Assembly (NCBI GenBank): GCA_017165825.1
Contig: CM029369.1
Location: 21,583,645 to 21,647,644 of the forward strand
Direction of reading: 5' to 3'
Source of the DNA: Hepsetus odoe
Lineage: Eukaryota; Chordata; Actinopteri; Characiformes; Hepsetidae
Length of the DNA stretch: 64,000 bases
A program made the position numbers and the translations under genes. Every line of letters begins with the position of its first letter. Position 1 is the stretch's first letter. This document shows positions 1-12,139 of the stretch, piece by piece. The notes under the pieces were generated by a model. It saw only the letters and a list, made by a program, of their open reading frames with translations, was not told the DNA's origin and did no database searches.

Positions 1-203
1 TTTTTTCCCTTTATCATGTGCTTAATAATGTGAGTTGGTAAATTAGGCCTGTCTTCATTGCTTAATTAAAATCAATTACTTGATTTATAAATGAAATTTA
101 TAAATTTCAAATGTACCTTCTTGCTTTTAGATGTATCCACAGATTATGATAAAGCCATCTTTAGCCATTTGCATTTTATGCATAAAGTCAGTGATGTTTG
201 AAG
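1..203. other. dach1 intron, AT-rich
   Basis: Nothing recognised apart from AT-rich intron sequence. Confidence 0.5.
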
Positions 204-421
204 GGAAGTGAAAGAGGTTTGCCGTTGTGAATACACTGCCAGGCACAGCACAGCACACAGTGAACGACAAAACTGAACCCTAACACACAGCAGGGAGCAA
301 CCAGGGAACAGTGATGGGGACAGTACCTTGCTCAAGGGTACCTCAGGGCAATCTGCTGGTCTGGGACTCAAACCCATGAACTTCCTATAATGAGGCCAGG
401 TCCCTAAACACCACTGCCCTT
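204..421 (-). mobile_element. tRNA-derived SINE (family A), copy 1
   Basis: Read on the - strand it begins with a degenerate tRNA-like head (GGTTTGAGTCCC-type B box near 365-375) and continues to the family end GTCACTTTC-like tail near 204. It is the same family as the copies at 4.4, 9.6, 20.7, 32.1, 39.9, 46.3 and 46.5 kb. Diverged and inactive. Confidence 0.75.
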
Positions 422-1151
422 TACCACTGAAAAGAAGTGGTATATGCCAGAGGGATCATTCATGAATTGCAGTTTTTATTCAAAGTTTATGCATCTGCAT
501 ATATTACTGTATACGTTTATTAAATTGACCCCTAAATTAGATCACTGTCAAAATAATCTAATGATTATTTGTGTAACGGAAAAATAAATAAGGGTAAAGC
601 AAACACAGCACACCGTTTCCACCATGAGTGTACAGCACAACTCTATTGAACTAATTTTGAAGAGATACAGGTGGGTGCATGTGATTACACTCTACATCAC
701 AATCATTGACAATTACATTCTGTGAGCCATGGGAGCCTGACAACGTAATGCAATGAAACCACCCATCAAAATAACAGACACATCTTGCTTCAGCCTGCTT
801 TACTTTCTCCTACTGTGGCCTGTAAAATGTGACAACTAGGAACATGTTAAGCCTGCGGAAGGTGATCCTGTGTCTGTTTATTCTAATCCTTGAATTAGCT
901 TTTCGTTCTATAATCTGCCAGTTAATAATGCGAGTTAAACTCCTTTTGTGTGTAATGTTTGGGCCAACAGAATAATCCTGTTCAGCTCAGCAATATACAC
1001 ATTTGTAGCCTTTTTGCAAACTTCAGGACAGTCAGAGCTTTTAAAAAGCTGCTTTGTGAACACCAACAGGAAATGCAGTGATAAGTGCTTGTCAGGAGCT
1101 CTTGTTTAATGATTGCAGCTAATTTATGATGGTTTAAAAGGCTAAAGATAA
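422..1151. other. dach1 intron, no feature seen
   Basis: Unique-looking AT-rich sequence with no open frame or repeat that I recognise. Confidence 0.5.
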
Positions 1152-1580
1152 ATGTACACTATATGTCCAAACATTTGTAGACACCTGCTCGTTCAGTGCA
1201 TATTCTGAAATCAGGCATGTTGAGGGGGGCAGGGGGGTTATCCTGCCTTTGCTGCAGTAACAGCCTCTTCTCTTTTGGGGAAGGCTTTACTCTACATGTT
1301 GCAACACTGCACAGACACCACTCCGCCTCATCCTTCAGGTACTGGACTGAGGCTCCATCACTCCAGAGAACACAACTCTACTGCTCCACACCCCACAAAA
1401 TGTGAAAGCTAAGGGGTTTTATGCCCCTGTAGTCAACCCTTGGCATTGTGCATTGCTGCTCCAGGGCACTTCTATTGCCACCGCTTTTATATGGAGATTA
1501 TACAGCTGGGTGTGCACAACTGAACACATGTCAGCAATAGGTGTACCTTAAAGTACTGGAATCTACTAATTAGAAGTATT
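1152..1580. mobile_element. relic of a short-TIR DNA transposon
   Basis: The left end reads TACACTATATGTCCAAACAT, followed by GTAGACACCTG, a terminal sequence common among fish nonautonomous DNA elements. The interior resembles decayed transposase-derived sequence (GGCTTTACTCTACATGTTGCAAC; GGGGTTTTATGCCCC region). The right side ends near CTACTAATTAGAAG without its matching terminal repeat, so it is 3'-truncated. The superfamily is tentative (Tc1/mariner-like). Confidence 0.6.
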
Positions 1581-4439
1581 TTCCATCAAGCCCTCATTGA
1601 CTTGGCTTCACCATTTCCCCTTGTGGAAATCCTGCATGCTATCTTATAAAGGGAAATTAGAGGCTCCCTTGATGGGCAAAGAACTGAGTGAGTGGTGATT
1701 TTGGCAGCAGAAATTGTTGCGACCAAACACATGCAATGTTTCAGTCCTTTTCCTTAGGGTGCTGTACGTTTAGAATTTAGCAACCTTTACTTTTTAAAGA
1801 GCCCATGTGCTGTATTTTTCTGCTATTGTATTTTTCTCTGACGTCTGTGTGATTCTCTTTTAGGTTCCAAAATCTTTAAAGACTTAATCAGCCCGTTATT
1901 GTTACTTTGCCTTTAAATGTATTTATGATAAGACTGATTATGGTAAGATTTTTAAATATTTGAAATATTTTGGTATTTTATTTGGATATTTATGGTACTT
2001 TTTGGTTTTGTTCGAAGGGAAGTTTTATGTTTAGCTGAATGTTGTTTCTCAGTTGCAAGCTGCTTTGGATTAAATTGTCTGCTAAATGAGTACATTTAAA
2101 AGTAACTTTCTTTCTTTAACTTTTAGGGCCTCTTAAATGCTTAATAAAATGTAGGACTTCAGTTTACTATGACTAGACTAGGTAGTTTTAGGTAGCACAT
2201 TTCTTTTTTATTGTTATGCATGACTGCTCTTACAATATCTTTACTCTGCTAGACCCAGTGCACTGCTAGACCACTTAACCTCAGTTTTGGAAATGGCAAG
2301 TACATTGTGGGCCAAAGCTCTAGTAGCCATTTTTGTCATTTACTCTAGCTCACACATGGCAACATGCAACTTGCCATGCAAAACGTTTGTGCAGCATAGA
2401 AAGAATAATCAAAGCTTATTTTAAGGTTGCGTTATACCAGTACTTCTGTACCTGAATACACCTTCATTCCACAGCTTTCTGAAAATATACTCCTTGCTGT
2501 CCCCTTGCTTTATGAGTGGCTACTTTTCCATTGTATTTGTGAGGCATTTTTATGTCGAGTCAGAGTTGGCGAGGATATTTAAAAATTTATATTGGATCAA
2601 GAGTATGTTAAAGCTTGCTAGAATATTGTTAGTATCAGGAACAAGGCAGTAGGTCACCGACATTTGTGAACTGTAACTGTTGGAACAGGCTTTACAACTG
2701 CGCCATGAAAGGCCCTGTAGCACTGTCCAGCTGTCCACTGGGACCTTCAAAACCAGTTACAGCATGCACCAGAGTGGGGGATAGGGATTTACTGCCCAGT
2801 GGACTGGCAGCCAACAGTGATTATATATTGTCGATTATTGAGCATTACAGCCTCCAAGTTTATAAGTAAGGTTTTGATGACATTGACTAGTGGTGAGGCG
2901 AGGCATTATGAGCTTTTATTTGACGACATAAAAAGTTTATATGCTAAAAATTGCACACTGCTGCACAATACGTTTGAATTGCATTACCATAAGAAAATAA
3001 AAACACCAGCAATTCCAGCTCATGAAGGAAAATCATGTGATGGCCCTTTATTGATAAATCAGTATACTTTCAGTCAAGATTTTCTTATAATAATGATCCT
3101 GGTATGTGTCTTCCTGTCTGTGATTTTTCCTAACTATTCCAAAGTGTTGCCATTCAGCTGCCTAAAAAACTTCATCCTCATCACCAGCTCATTGTGGCAA
3201 AGTAAAGAACCGCTTTACTGTCACCCAACCCCACTATTGACAGCTCATAATGTCTTTGGTTTTGCAGGAACTGATGCATTCAGCTTTAAGCGTGCAGTGA
3301 ATAATCGCATTTGATTTGTCCGAGCTGACAAGCGCTGGGATGTGGTCATATGAATGATGGAGCGTGGCAGGAGCAGTATCACTTAGATAATTTGCCAGCT
3401 GGTCAGTGAATGGTGAAGCATGTGTTAGCCATTAAATGATTTTATCAACAAAAAAAGGGGGGAAAAGAGAAAGAAAGACCTCTTCCTCAAGAACATCAAA
3501 AGGCATAGAATAAAAGTTTTTTTTTAAAAACCTGCTATAAAAGCTGAAATCAAAATGAAGACACCAAAGCATGATGCAAAGATGAAGTATGCAATTAAAA
3601 TCCATTGAATTGCTTTTTCTTTTTTTTTTTTTCAGGTTGCATATTCAACATGTGGGCAATTATTTCAGGTTACACCTGGATGGAATCAGGGCCTTGCATT
3701 TATTTTCTCTTTTTGTGATGAATTCGATTAGACGTAAAGAGCCAGATCTTTTTGGATACAATTCTGCAGTTCTGTATATAAAAATGAAACAAAAACATAG
3801 TTCTTCAGTCCAAATCTATAGAAAGCTTTGAATCAACTTCTGCCCTTTTCTACTTTTTATATTGTGCCAGTTTAATAATTATAGTGCAGATTACCCATGA
3901 TGTGACACTTTGTTCTTTTCTGACATTGTTTGTTGCTGCAGGACAAATGTGCACAACAAAGTCCCACATGTTGAATGAATACCTGAATCTTAAAACTTCT
4001 AACAAGCTAATAAGTATCACATAACAGGAAGTCTGTGGCGTTAGGCATGTAGGTGGGCAAGTAAATATTCAGTTAAACTGAAAATGTTGAAATGTAGAGT
4101 GGGTGTCTAAACACTTCATTGCAATGGCATAAAATGTTAATCATTTAAAGAACCTTTCATTTGATGTTTCTTTTAAGCAGCTGTTCTCATGATCCTTAGC
4201 AATCCCCAGCTCTTTTTAAGGTTCCTACAGTCTTATTAAAACCTATAAAAATACCCAAAAAAGATCATCTGACTTGGAACTTAGATGGAACTTTTTTCAT
4301 TCCTGTGTAGAAACATTTAATAAGCAGTAACTAAAGAACCACACTAACCCAAAGAACCTTTAAGGGGTTTATGGTTCTATTTAGATCAACTGCCTTTATC
4401 AAAGAACCCTTGAAGATCCATTTTTATGATGTAGTATAT
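1581..4439. other. dach1 intron, AT-rich
   Basis: No exon or repeat recognised. An open frame at 2799-3314 has composition of noncoding AT-rich DNA and no family resemblance. Confidence 0.5.
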
Positions 4440-4672
4440 GGCAGCGGTGGCCTAGTGGTTTAGGGAGTTGGCCTCCAGATCAGAAGATTGTGGGTTCGAA
4501 TTCATTTCCATTAGGTTGCCCTGAGGTACCCTTGAACAAGGTACCGTCCCCTTCACTGCTCCCCAGGCGCTTTCAAAAGCTGCCTCCTGCTGCACGTGTT
4601 GGTGTGTGGGTAAAATGCAGAGGTGTAATTTCGTTGTGTTTCACAGTGTGTTGTCACTTTCTTTCTTTCACA
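4440..4672 (+). mobile_element. tRNA-derived SINE (family A), copy 2
   Basis: The most complete forward copy: head GCAGCGGTGGCCTAGTGGTT (A box), GTGGGTTCGAATTC (B box), body with AAGGTACCGTCCCC and CTGCTCCCC, and end TGTGTTGTCACTTTC. It serves as the reference for the family in this window. Confidence 0.85.
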
Positions 4673-6471
4673 TGCAGCCCAAGCCAAGAACCACAAGTGG
4701 CTGTTCTTTTTAATATATAATTATCCTACATTTCCCTTAGTATTTTATTTTGTCTCTGAGGTCTATTTGTCCAGTTTTGTTATTCAAATCACAATTGCCA
4801 TCTTAATATCAATAAGGCTGTTTGGTTATTGTGCATTGAAGAGTTACACATGAAAATGACCTCTGCGATTGGCATTCTGCTCATTCTGAGCTGAAATACT
4901 CCTTATAACTTCAGTGTGAATGGGCAGATAAAGTGAAATAGGCTGGTGTTTGGGACGTGACACAAACATGCCTTATTGCCTGGTCTGCCTATATGGACTG
5001 CATAGACTGGTGCTGAACAGTACTTTTTTAAATGTGAAGAGTGTTTATATACAGCATTAACTCTCTTATTTCAACAAAGCTGGAAAAAGGCATTTGTCCA
5101 TGACGAGGGCCTTTAAAAGAGTATCCGGATGAGAAACTTTAGGCCTTTTTTAAAAGTAGGAAGCAGGGCATGGAGTGATTGCGGCTTTGTTCAGAAATAA
5201 CAATGTGTCAGTCTAGCAGTTTATATGAAATAAATCCTGCTTACCTCTTTCAAACATCGGTCACATTCAGCGAAACTGCAGTTTCAGGGAGCGAGTGTGT
5301 ATCAGTCAATCACCATATACTTGCCTCCCCTCTCCTGATCAGGCACAGCTGCATTCAAAGCATGCTTTTTTTTGAGTTTTGCCTTTTTAGTGTCCTTGCC
5401 GCTCTGGCTTCAAAAAAAAAAAAAGCGGACGGAGGCTTGTGCTGACTCCGCTGACTTTTCCTAAGACAAAAGGCTGGATCATTAGCCATAAGGAGGCGAA
5501 ATGTGACTTGGCAGACAGTGCAGGTTTATGATCAAACAACTTGTCAGTATGTCCTGTCCAAATGAAAGGGTGCAAAAAAAAATAATTCAATAGAGGATCA
5601 ATCAAATTTGCGAGCGCCGTAACAAATAGTGCTGATGATGCAGGCTGAGGAAATCCCCCCAGGACCCTGCAGTTCATTTGGATATTTGTTCTCCTTCTGG
5701 AATGTTCCACTGCATGACACCGTCGACTGCTAATCACATTTCACACACACTCACACACACACACCAAAAAAAAAAAAGCCAACGCTTTTAGGAATGTTGA
5801 AAAGAAAAGGGCTCTTTTTAATCTTTGAAATGCCTCAAAAGTGACAGAATGCTTTCTCCTGCCAAGATGTAAGGCTTAGATAGGGAGATAAATATGCTGT
5901 GGTCAGCTAAGTGTATCTAGTGAGCGGAGAGGCAAATTTAATAATGTATTATCATTCACTGGCGAAGGTGAAATCTCCTTGTCCATCACAATGTGCCGGG
6001 CTGCTTCATGTTACCCTTCCTTTCAGGAGAACAAATGTGTTGCAGAGACAGTAGCCTTGCAACGATGCTCGCCCTTTCCAGCCTGACTGTGAGAGCGCTT
6101 TGTTTGCTCGGGACTTGTTTTCTCTCAGATGTGACCCACGCTTTCTTAGGTCTCTTCTTTTTTGCAAATGAGTTCTTTGTCCGAAGCCTTTCTTATCTTT
6201 TTTTTCTTTGCATATTACACACTGGGGTTTTTTTTTTTTTGTTCGATATGTATCACAGGCACGTCTTCCTTGTGAATTCTCCGTGCATAGCTATGCTTTT
6301 TGCCCGCAAGCATATGCGCACTGCTGTGAACAAATTTACCTGCTTGCCCTTGGACAGATGAAATGTAACAATTAGCAAGCCTGGTTTTCTATTGCCACTA
6401 ATTTGTGATTCAAAATAACATGCAGCCTAGCAAGTGTCGCAAGAAGGCAAGGTTGACCCTGACTTTGAATC

Positions 6472-6474
<3 letters not shown>
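4673..6474. other. repeat-free intron blocks, possible conserved noncoding DNA
   Basis: Long stretches at about 4.80-4.95, 5.44-5.75 and 5.85-6.15 kb are mixed in composition, contain no repeats and no coding signal, and stand out from the AT-rich background. Dachshund loci are known to have many distant enhancers; conservation is inferred, not shown. Confidence 0.3.

Positions 6475-6532
<58 letters not shown>
6475..6532. repeat. (CT)n microsatellite
   Basis: About 57 bases of uninterrupted CT in the transcribed strand of dach1. Confidence 0.95.
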
Positions 6533-6535
<3 letters not shown>

Positions 6536-7298
6536 CTTTAGCTCTGGGAGGCCTACATAACAGCTTTGTCCAACTCCAGGGTTTCTTTTCCATAAACAGC
6601 TATTACGAGATGCCGCTGCCATGCCAAGATTGCATTTTATCGAGATAAACAATTGTAAATATCCACAACAGAAAAGTCTTGTTTACAGACTTAGTGAACA
6701 TGGCTCCTTCTTTGTACTGCCGTCCGAAGCCCTATTAAAGTGCAGCACTGCCAGGCACTCACACTAATAGAGCTTTCTTATCGTGCTGCTGAGTTGTAGC
6801 TGACTTGCGGACATGGTGAGTCAAACCTTTAAATTTTCACTCTACTGTAATTATAGTCAGATACTTAAGGCTTTTATATCCTTTCACTGTGAAGTAAATC
6901 AGTCCTAATAAAAGAGAATAGGGGGTGGAGGAAAAAAAAACTGCTGGAAGACTAATTCTCTGCTTTCTTCGCTCGCTGCCTAAGTATTCCAGTCACCTTG
7001 ACTTTGCAGCAGCAGAAGCCCCGGAGAAGCTGTTGCTTATCCCGCCCAACCCCGGCCTGTCAATTAGGTATTTAAAAATTAATCTCTTTAACTGGAAATA
7101 CCATGCCAGCTTTCTACCATCTGTAAATGGAGTGTTATTAATTCAAGCAGCGCAAAGCCAGTGTTATGAATAATGTTATCAAACCAGATTTCCACACGTT
7201 TAACACATCACCCGCTTTAAAAAACCCCTAAGTATTTTTATAACTGTGAACCAGGCGCAAATGGATTTGCATCCATTTGCGCGCAGGCTGGTGCCGGA
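6533..7298. other. candidate conserved regulatory block in dach1 intron
   Basis: Repeat-free island lying between a CT tract and a GA tract. It holds homeodomain-type cores (CAATTAG 7061-7067, ATTAATC 7078-7084, GTTATTAATTC near 7134-7144) and mixed-GC sequence at 6960-7060. Confidence 0.35.
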
Positions 7299-7425
7299 GA
7301 GAGAGAGGGAGACAGAGAAAGAGAGAGAGAGGAGTGAGAGAGAAGGGGGTGGGGGGGCAGAGAAAGAGGGAGAGCAAGAGAGAGAGAGAGAGAGACAGAG
7401 GGAGGGAGAGAGTCAGAGACAGAGG

Positions 7426-7463
<38 letters not shown>

Positions 7464-7473
7464 AAGACAGAGG

Positions 7474-7511
<38 letters not shown>

Positions 7512-7513
7512 TC

Positions 7514-7577
<64 letters not shown>
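7299..7577. repeat. (GA)n-rich polypurine tract
   Basis: About 280 bases of GA repeat with GGGA and CAGA interruptions. It produces spurious Arg/Glu-rich open frames on + and Leu/Ser-rich ones on -; these are not genes. Confidence 0.95.
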
Positions 7578-7580
<3 letters not shown>

Positions 7581-8380
7581 CTCTGGGCCTCCTAAGCCCT
7601 GCTTTTTAAAAAGTTTACATTTCCATTTCTTTTTTTTTCTTTCATCTTTGCTTCTACAAGCCGCTCAGTACATCGAGCCTGGATTAGGGCCAGACTCGAC
7701 TGTCGCCTGAACACAACAGCAGCATCGGCGTTCCCAGTAGGGTTGCAGCGCAGTGCAATGACATTAATATGTCCGCTCGTCTTTAACCGAGCACGCTCCT
7801 CTGTGATCTGACTGCATCCTCTCTGCCATTGTTCAACGTATGAATACTTGTCCTATCAAAGTATTGTGATTGGGGTTTTCTTTCCTCCTCCTGTTTGAAT
7901 TTTCAATGCATGTCATTGTGTGTACAGTGCAGTTGGCACTGGCACTGGAAGGTATTTGTTAATGTGTAAAAGGCTGAACAGACTCTCCAAAGAGCAGACA
8001 GAGTTACTAATTTATTGGTTGCTGGCACACCACAACTGGAGAAGTACTAAATGTTTTTAAATATGTACATTTAAAAAGCTTATTATGAAATATTTTAGAA
8101 TTCAGGATAAAAGTGTGAAGCTGTTGCACTGCAGTAAACTAGTGCAGGCGGGGGAGAAGCCACGGCAAATCTCGCATAAAGCTCTGTCATAGCCACACTG
8201 CTTGCATCTTTAGTGGCCCAAAGACTAGCTTAATAAGCTGGAAGGTGAATAAGGAAAGGTGATGTGTTACATCGAAATACAGAAATATTGAAATATTGAA
8301 TTTGTCTAGAGGTTTATAAACATTAGTTAAAAACTGTGAAAAAAGTTTTTATGCACATAATATATAATAATATATCATAC

Positions 8381-8382
<2 letters not shown>
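7578..8382. other. dach1 intron, no feature seen
   Basis: Unique sequence without recognised coding or repeat features. Confidence 0.45.

Positions 8383-8440
<58 letters not shown>
8383..8440. repeat. (TA)n microsatellite ending in an undetermined base
   Basis: 58 bases of TA repeat run into an N at 8441, so the tract length and the junction are unreliable. Confidence 0.9.
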
Positions 8441-8441
8441 N

Positions 8442-8496
8442 CATGGAAGTCGCTCTGGATAAGAGCGTCTGTCTAAATGCCGTAAATGTAAATGTA
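8442..8496 (+). mobile_element. 3' tail of a SINE (family B)
   Basis: Contains CTCTGGATAAGAGCGTCTG, then TAAATGCCGTAAATGTAAATGT. This is nearly identical to the end of the full SINE at 62690-62891. The body of the element is missing upstream, where the assembly has the N. Confidence 0.75.
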
Positions 8497-8737
8497 GAAG
8501 TGTTTTCTTGTTTGTTGTGTGATTGTCCGCTAGAGGGCAGCAGCGCGACACTCAGAAGGTTAAACTATCCGCTCTCACAGCGCATTCTGTCACTGACAGC
8601 ACTGAATTAAAGAGTTTAATAAGAGTCCTCCAGTCGCTCCTTCAGCACACAGGAATCTTCATTCAGTCTTTTCTTTCTGTCTTTCAAATTTATAAAAAAA
8701 TATTTAAATAAATACATGAATTAAAAAAAATTATACA

Positions 8738-8797
<60 letters not shown>

Positions 8798-9588
8798 GAA
8801 GCATAGAAATAAAACAAAGTAATGATTTGGACTGACTTCCAGTCAGCTTCTTTTTTTCTTCCCCATTTTTCTCCACAATGTGGTCATGACCAATCCTAGC
8901 ACAGTTGTCACATTACACAGTGTTTCCAGGTTGTGCATTGTGCAAGCACTGGCCATGGAACATTTTAAATGAAAAAAAAAAAAAACTCATGACAATAAAA
9001 TCAAGAGAAAATATAACTGTGTTAACTTGACTCCCAACCCACACAACCTGGTAAACTATAACAGCTACATTTAGCAGAGTCTAGCTGGCTGAAAAAAAAA
9101 GCTGTTCCACTAAACATCGTACATGCCAAAAGTGGACATGCCAAAAGTTTTCAAAGGACCTGTTGTTTTTTTCTTGTGCTTCTGGCTGTGGCATCATTGG
9201 AGCTTAAACCCGAAATCTGCCTGCAGTATTCCATTAGTTACTTGTTGCAGTGCAATTTATACATTTGTTGTTCACTAGGCTTTAAAAGCAATGAAGAATT
9301 TGAGTGATTGATGCCATAGATCCATTTTAAAAGATCCGTTTAGTAAAGTTTTTAAAGTTTTTTAAAAGTATTTTAAAATAACCTTTTAAAAACAGTATGT
9401 AAAGTTTAGTTACTAATTTAAATGGTCCATCCAAAAACTTTTATATTCTGTGGATCTAAAAATGTTCTCTCTCAAGACTCTTTCTGACACCTTTACTTTT
9501 AAAAAGGTAGGGCTTTTGTACAGATTATAATTGGTCTATATCTTAATCTTTTCTTATGACCCATGTGGTCATTCAGTGTTTCAGAAGT
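8497..9588. other. dach1 intron with a second (TA)n tract
   Basis: Holds a TA repeat at about 8733-8793 and AT-rich unique sequence; nothing else seen. Confidence 0.6.
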
Positions 9589-9793
9589 GTGAAAGTGACT
9601 ATTCTTGTCATTGTGAAACACAGCATAGCACACACACCCACACATGCAGCAGGGGGCAGCTATTGAAAGCAGTGATGGGGACGGTACCTTGTTCAAGTGT
9701 AGCTCAAGGCAACATACTTTGTCTGGGATTCAAACCCACGACCTTCTGATCCTGGTGGCAACTCCCTAACCACTAGGCCACCACTACCCCTTA
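9589..9793 (-). mobile_element. tRNA-derived SINE (family A), copy 3
   Basis: The complement carries the head (GTGGTGGCCTAGTGGTTAGGG near 9768-9788), a GGTTTGAATCCC B box and the GTCACTTTC end at 9589-9600. Slightly shortened in the middle. Confidence 0.85.
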
Positions 9794-11297
9794 TGGCTGA
9801 CATGCATGATATTCTCAGAAAAGAATTCACAAATTCCGGGTATATTTGTATTTTAGTGACTGCTTCTAGGGTTCTTCACGCTTCATCCATTGCTGACCAG
9901 GGCTATAATGTGAACAATGCTTGCACTCTTGGTGGACCCATTCTCCTCTTAGGGCTGAAACTTTCCCTGGTTCACAGACCCAAAATCAGAACGTTTTACA
10001 ACTTTAATCACTGCACTCCCTGGTTTTGTTCTAAAGAGCTGCTCTTTGCAAACAACAAATTGACGCATTTGCTTTTCAAACATCAGAGGCCAATTAATAG
10101 GCAAGCTTTTGAGGACACTAGTTATCCAACCTCCTTTACCTTTTTAATCAGGTTACACAACCCTCTCTCATGGGCCCTCTAGCTGCCTTCGATGGCATAT
10201 CTGTTTACCGAATCATGGCTGTGATTGTGTAGCGAGTGGGCCTTTCATGGAGGACTTTGTTTCAAGGTGTGTGCTCTCATAGAAACAAAAGTAGAGGATG
10301 GGGAGGGTTTTTTATGCAGTCATCACAGGCAGTCAAGCCTTTAATCCTCAGCAGTCCGGTAATGACATCCCCTCTGCATTTATTACATGGAGAAGCGTGG
10401 AGGAGAAAAAAAAAAAAGAAAGAAAAAACGCTGACTTTGAACAAATGAACACTCTGACCTTTATGCAATAAATATGACATGGGCTGTATAAAAAGAGGAG
10501 ATATCTTTTTCAGCTCAGATGTGCATCAGAGACTGTCCCATCTCCGCTGGCGAGAGCACAAGGTACCAGAAGATTGCATGTCTGATATGAACGGGATCGG
10601 TGGATGTGTAGGCTGTTTTGTGTGGTGGAGGTGTTTTATCCAAAGTGTATGTGTTAAGTGGTGTCTCTCCTTTATGCTGGCAAATAGTTATCCTGGCAGC
10701 TGCACATAGCTAGTGTTAACTTTTTATGTATGTCTTATCATGAAAGCTCAGGCCACTTGGTTGCTTTTACCCTGACCAGAGAGCAATCACCCCTCCCAAT
10801 TCTCCTCTAGGTTACAAGCAGAATGTGCGCCCTAATGGCTGCCTTTTTGTTTTCGTCCCTGACCATGCATGACAGCTAAGGATTTATGAATATTTCCTCC
10901 TCCTTTCGCCTGCCCACCTGTGTCGCTATCTACGGAGTGGCCTTGAGAATACGTTTCAGTTTATTAAGGCAAAGCAAAGGACTCATTATTTCAGAAAAGA
11001 GGGGAGCAGAGTGACACACAGAATTGGTTATTAATGGCACGGCTCGGCCACGGGGCAGCTGAAATTTAATGATATCTTACATGAAAATATGAGGGTGTCA
11101 CTTTCCAAAAAGTCATGTGAAATGTCAGCGTTTTAAGGTCCCGCCGCTAATTTTATGCCCGTGCACAGTAATGTTTGGGAGCGCATTTAGGGAAACACGG
11201 CCCAGTGGCTGTGCTGATTATCACCCTCACCTTCCCTCCGCTCACAAATGGGTTTGTGCAGCAAGCGATTTAATCTGTAAGTGTAGAGAACATTAGG
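9794..11297. other. repeat-free intron, possible conserved noncoding DNA
   Basis: Mostly unique sequence. The part from 10.74 to 11.29 kb is moderately GC-rich with no coding potential and looks like a constrained noncoding block. A short A-rich run is at 10405-10427. Confidence 0.3.
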
Positions 11298-11327
11298 AGA
11301 GTCAGAGAGAGAGAGGGAGAGAGAGAG

Positions 11328-11372
<45 letters not shown>
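11298..11372. repeat. (GA)n microsatellite
   Basis: About 70 bases of GA with minor interruptions. Confidence 0.9.
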
Positions 11373-11375
<3 letters not shown>

Positions 11376-12007
11376 GGTGTGTGAGGAAGAGAAAAAAACA
11401 CAGGTTGTGCATTTCTCCGAGATAAAGCTCTCCAAGCCAAATGGTACCTGTTAATCCAGGCCCCACTGACTCTAGCACTTGACTTTGACTCTCAGCAGGA
11501 ATGTCGTAATGGCTAATTTTCATCTTTGAATTAAAGACTTGGAGAGTGAGGCTGAGCCACTGAGGGGGGGACTATATATGACATCTTCACTAGGTACTCT
11601 TAGGGATATGATTCACTAGAAACACAACAATACATTTTTATCTAGATATTATTTTGATATTTGAGCTTGTAAACAATTCCGATGTGTCAGATTTACTATT
11701 TTTAACTGTGACTTCAGTCTGCAGGGGGAAAAAAAGTTTAGAGCCATAAAAAGCGAATACTTCTCTTTAAAGATAAAATTGGTTGCAGCCAAGTTGCTAG
11801 GTAACATCTGAAACACCAGCAGGAGCTATAAATATTATCCAGCAATACCTTCTAAGTAAGAAAGACAGATTAATTTTGTGCTGTATATAAAATGTAGTGA
11901 AGCCTATGAACACATCAAGGGTTTGTAAAGCATCAACACTAGCATATGATATGAGTTGCACTAATTTGTCCAGTAATCTGTATAATATTATTATTTAAAT
12001 AATATAA
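11373..12007. other. dach1 intron, no feature seen
   Basis: Unique AT-rich sequence. Confidence 0.45.
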
Positions 12008-12076
12008 ATGTCTCTCCTGGGAATTAAACCCAATTTCTAGTATTCAGAGCAACAGCATTATCCACTGTGCCAACCA
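12008..12076 (-). mobile_element. tRNA-like SINE head fragment
   Basis: On the - strand GGTTGGCACAGTGGATAATG resembles a tRNA A box and GGGTTTAATTCCC a B box. Only the tRNA-like 70 bases are present. It is not a functional tRNA because the arms do not pair well. Confidence 0.5.
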
Positions 12077-12139
12077 TATCATTACTTTGTTTTATTTCTA
12101 TGTTTTACTTTTTAAATATGTATATATTGCATATTTATA

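Noticed and set aside
2799..3314. 171-codon open frame in the upstream intron
   Set aside because: AT-rich composition, no domain, no conserved motif and no splice-bounded continuation.
5993..6361. 122-codon hydrophobic open frame
   Set aside because: Contains T-rich runs that create Phe/Leu stretches; no family resemblance; lies in an intron.
7246..7710. Long Arg/Glu-rich open frames over the GA tract
   Set aside because: They are direct translations of a GA dinucleotide repeat with no start context, splice support or family resemblance.
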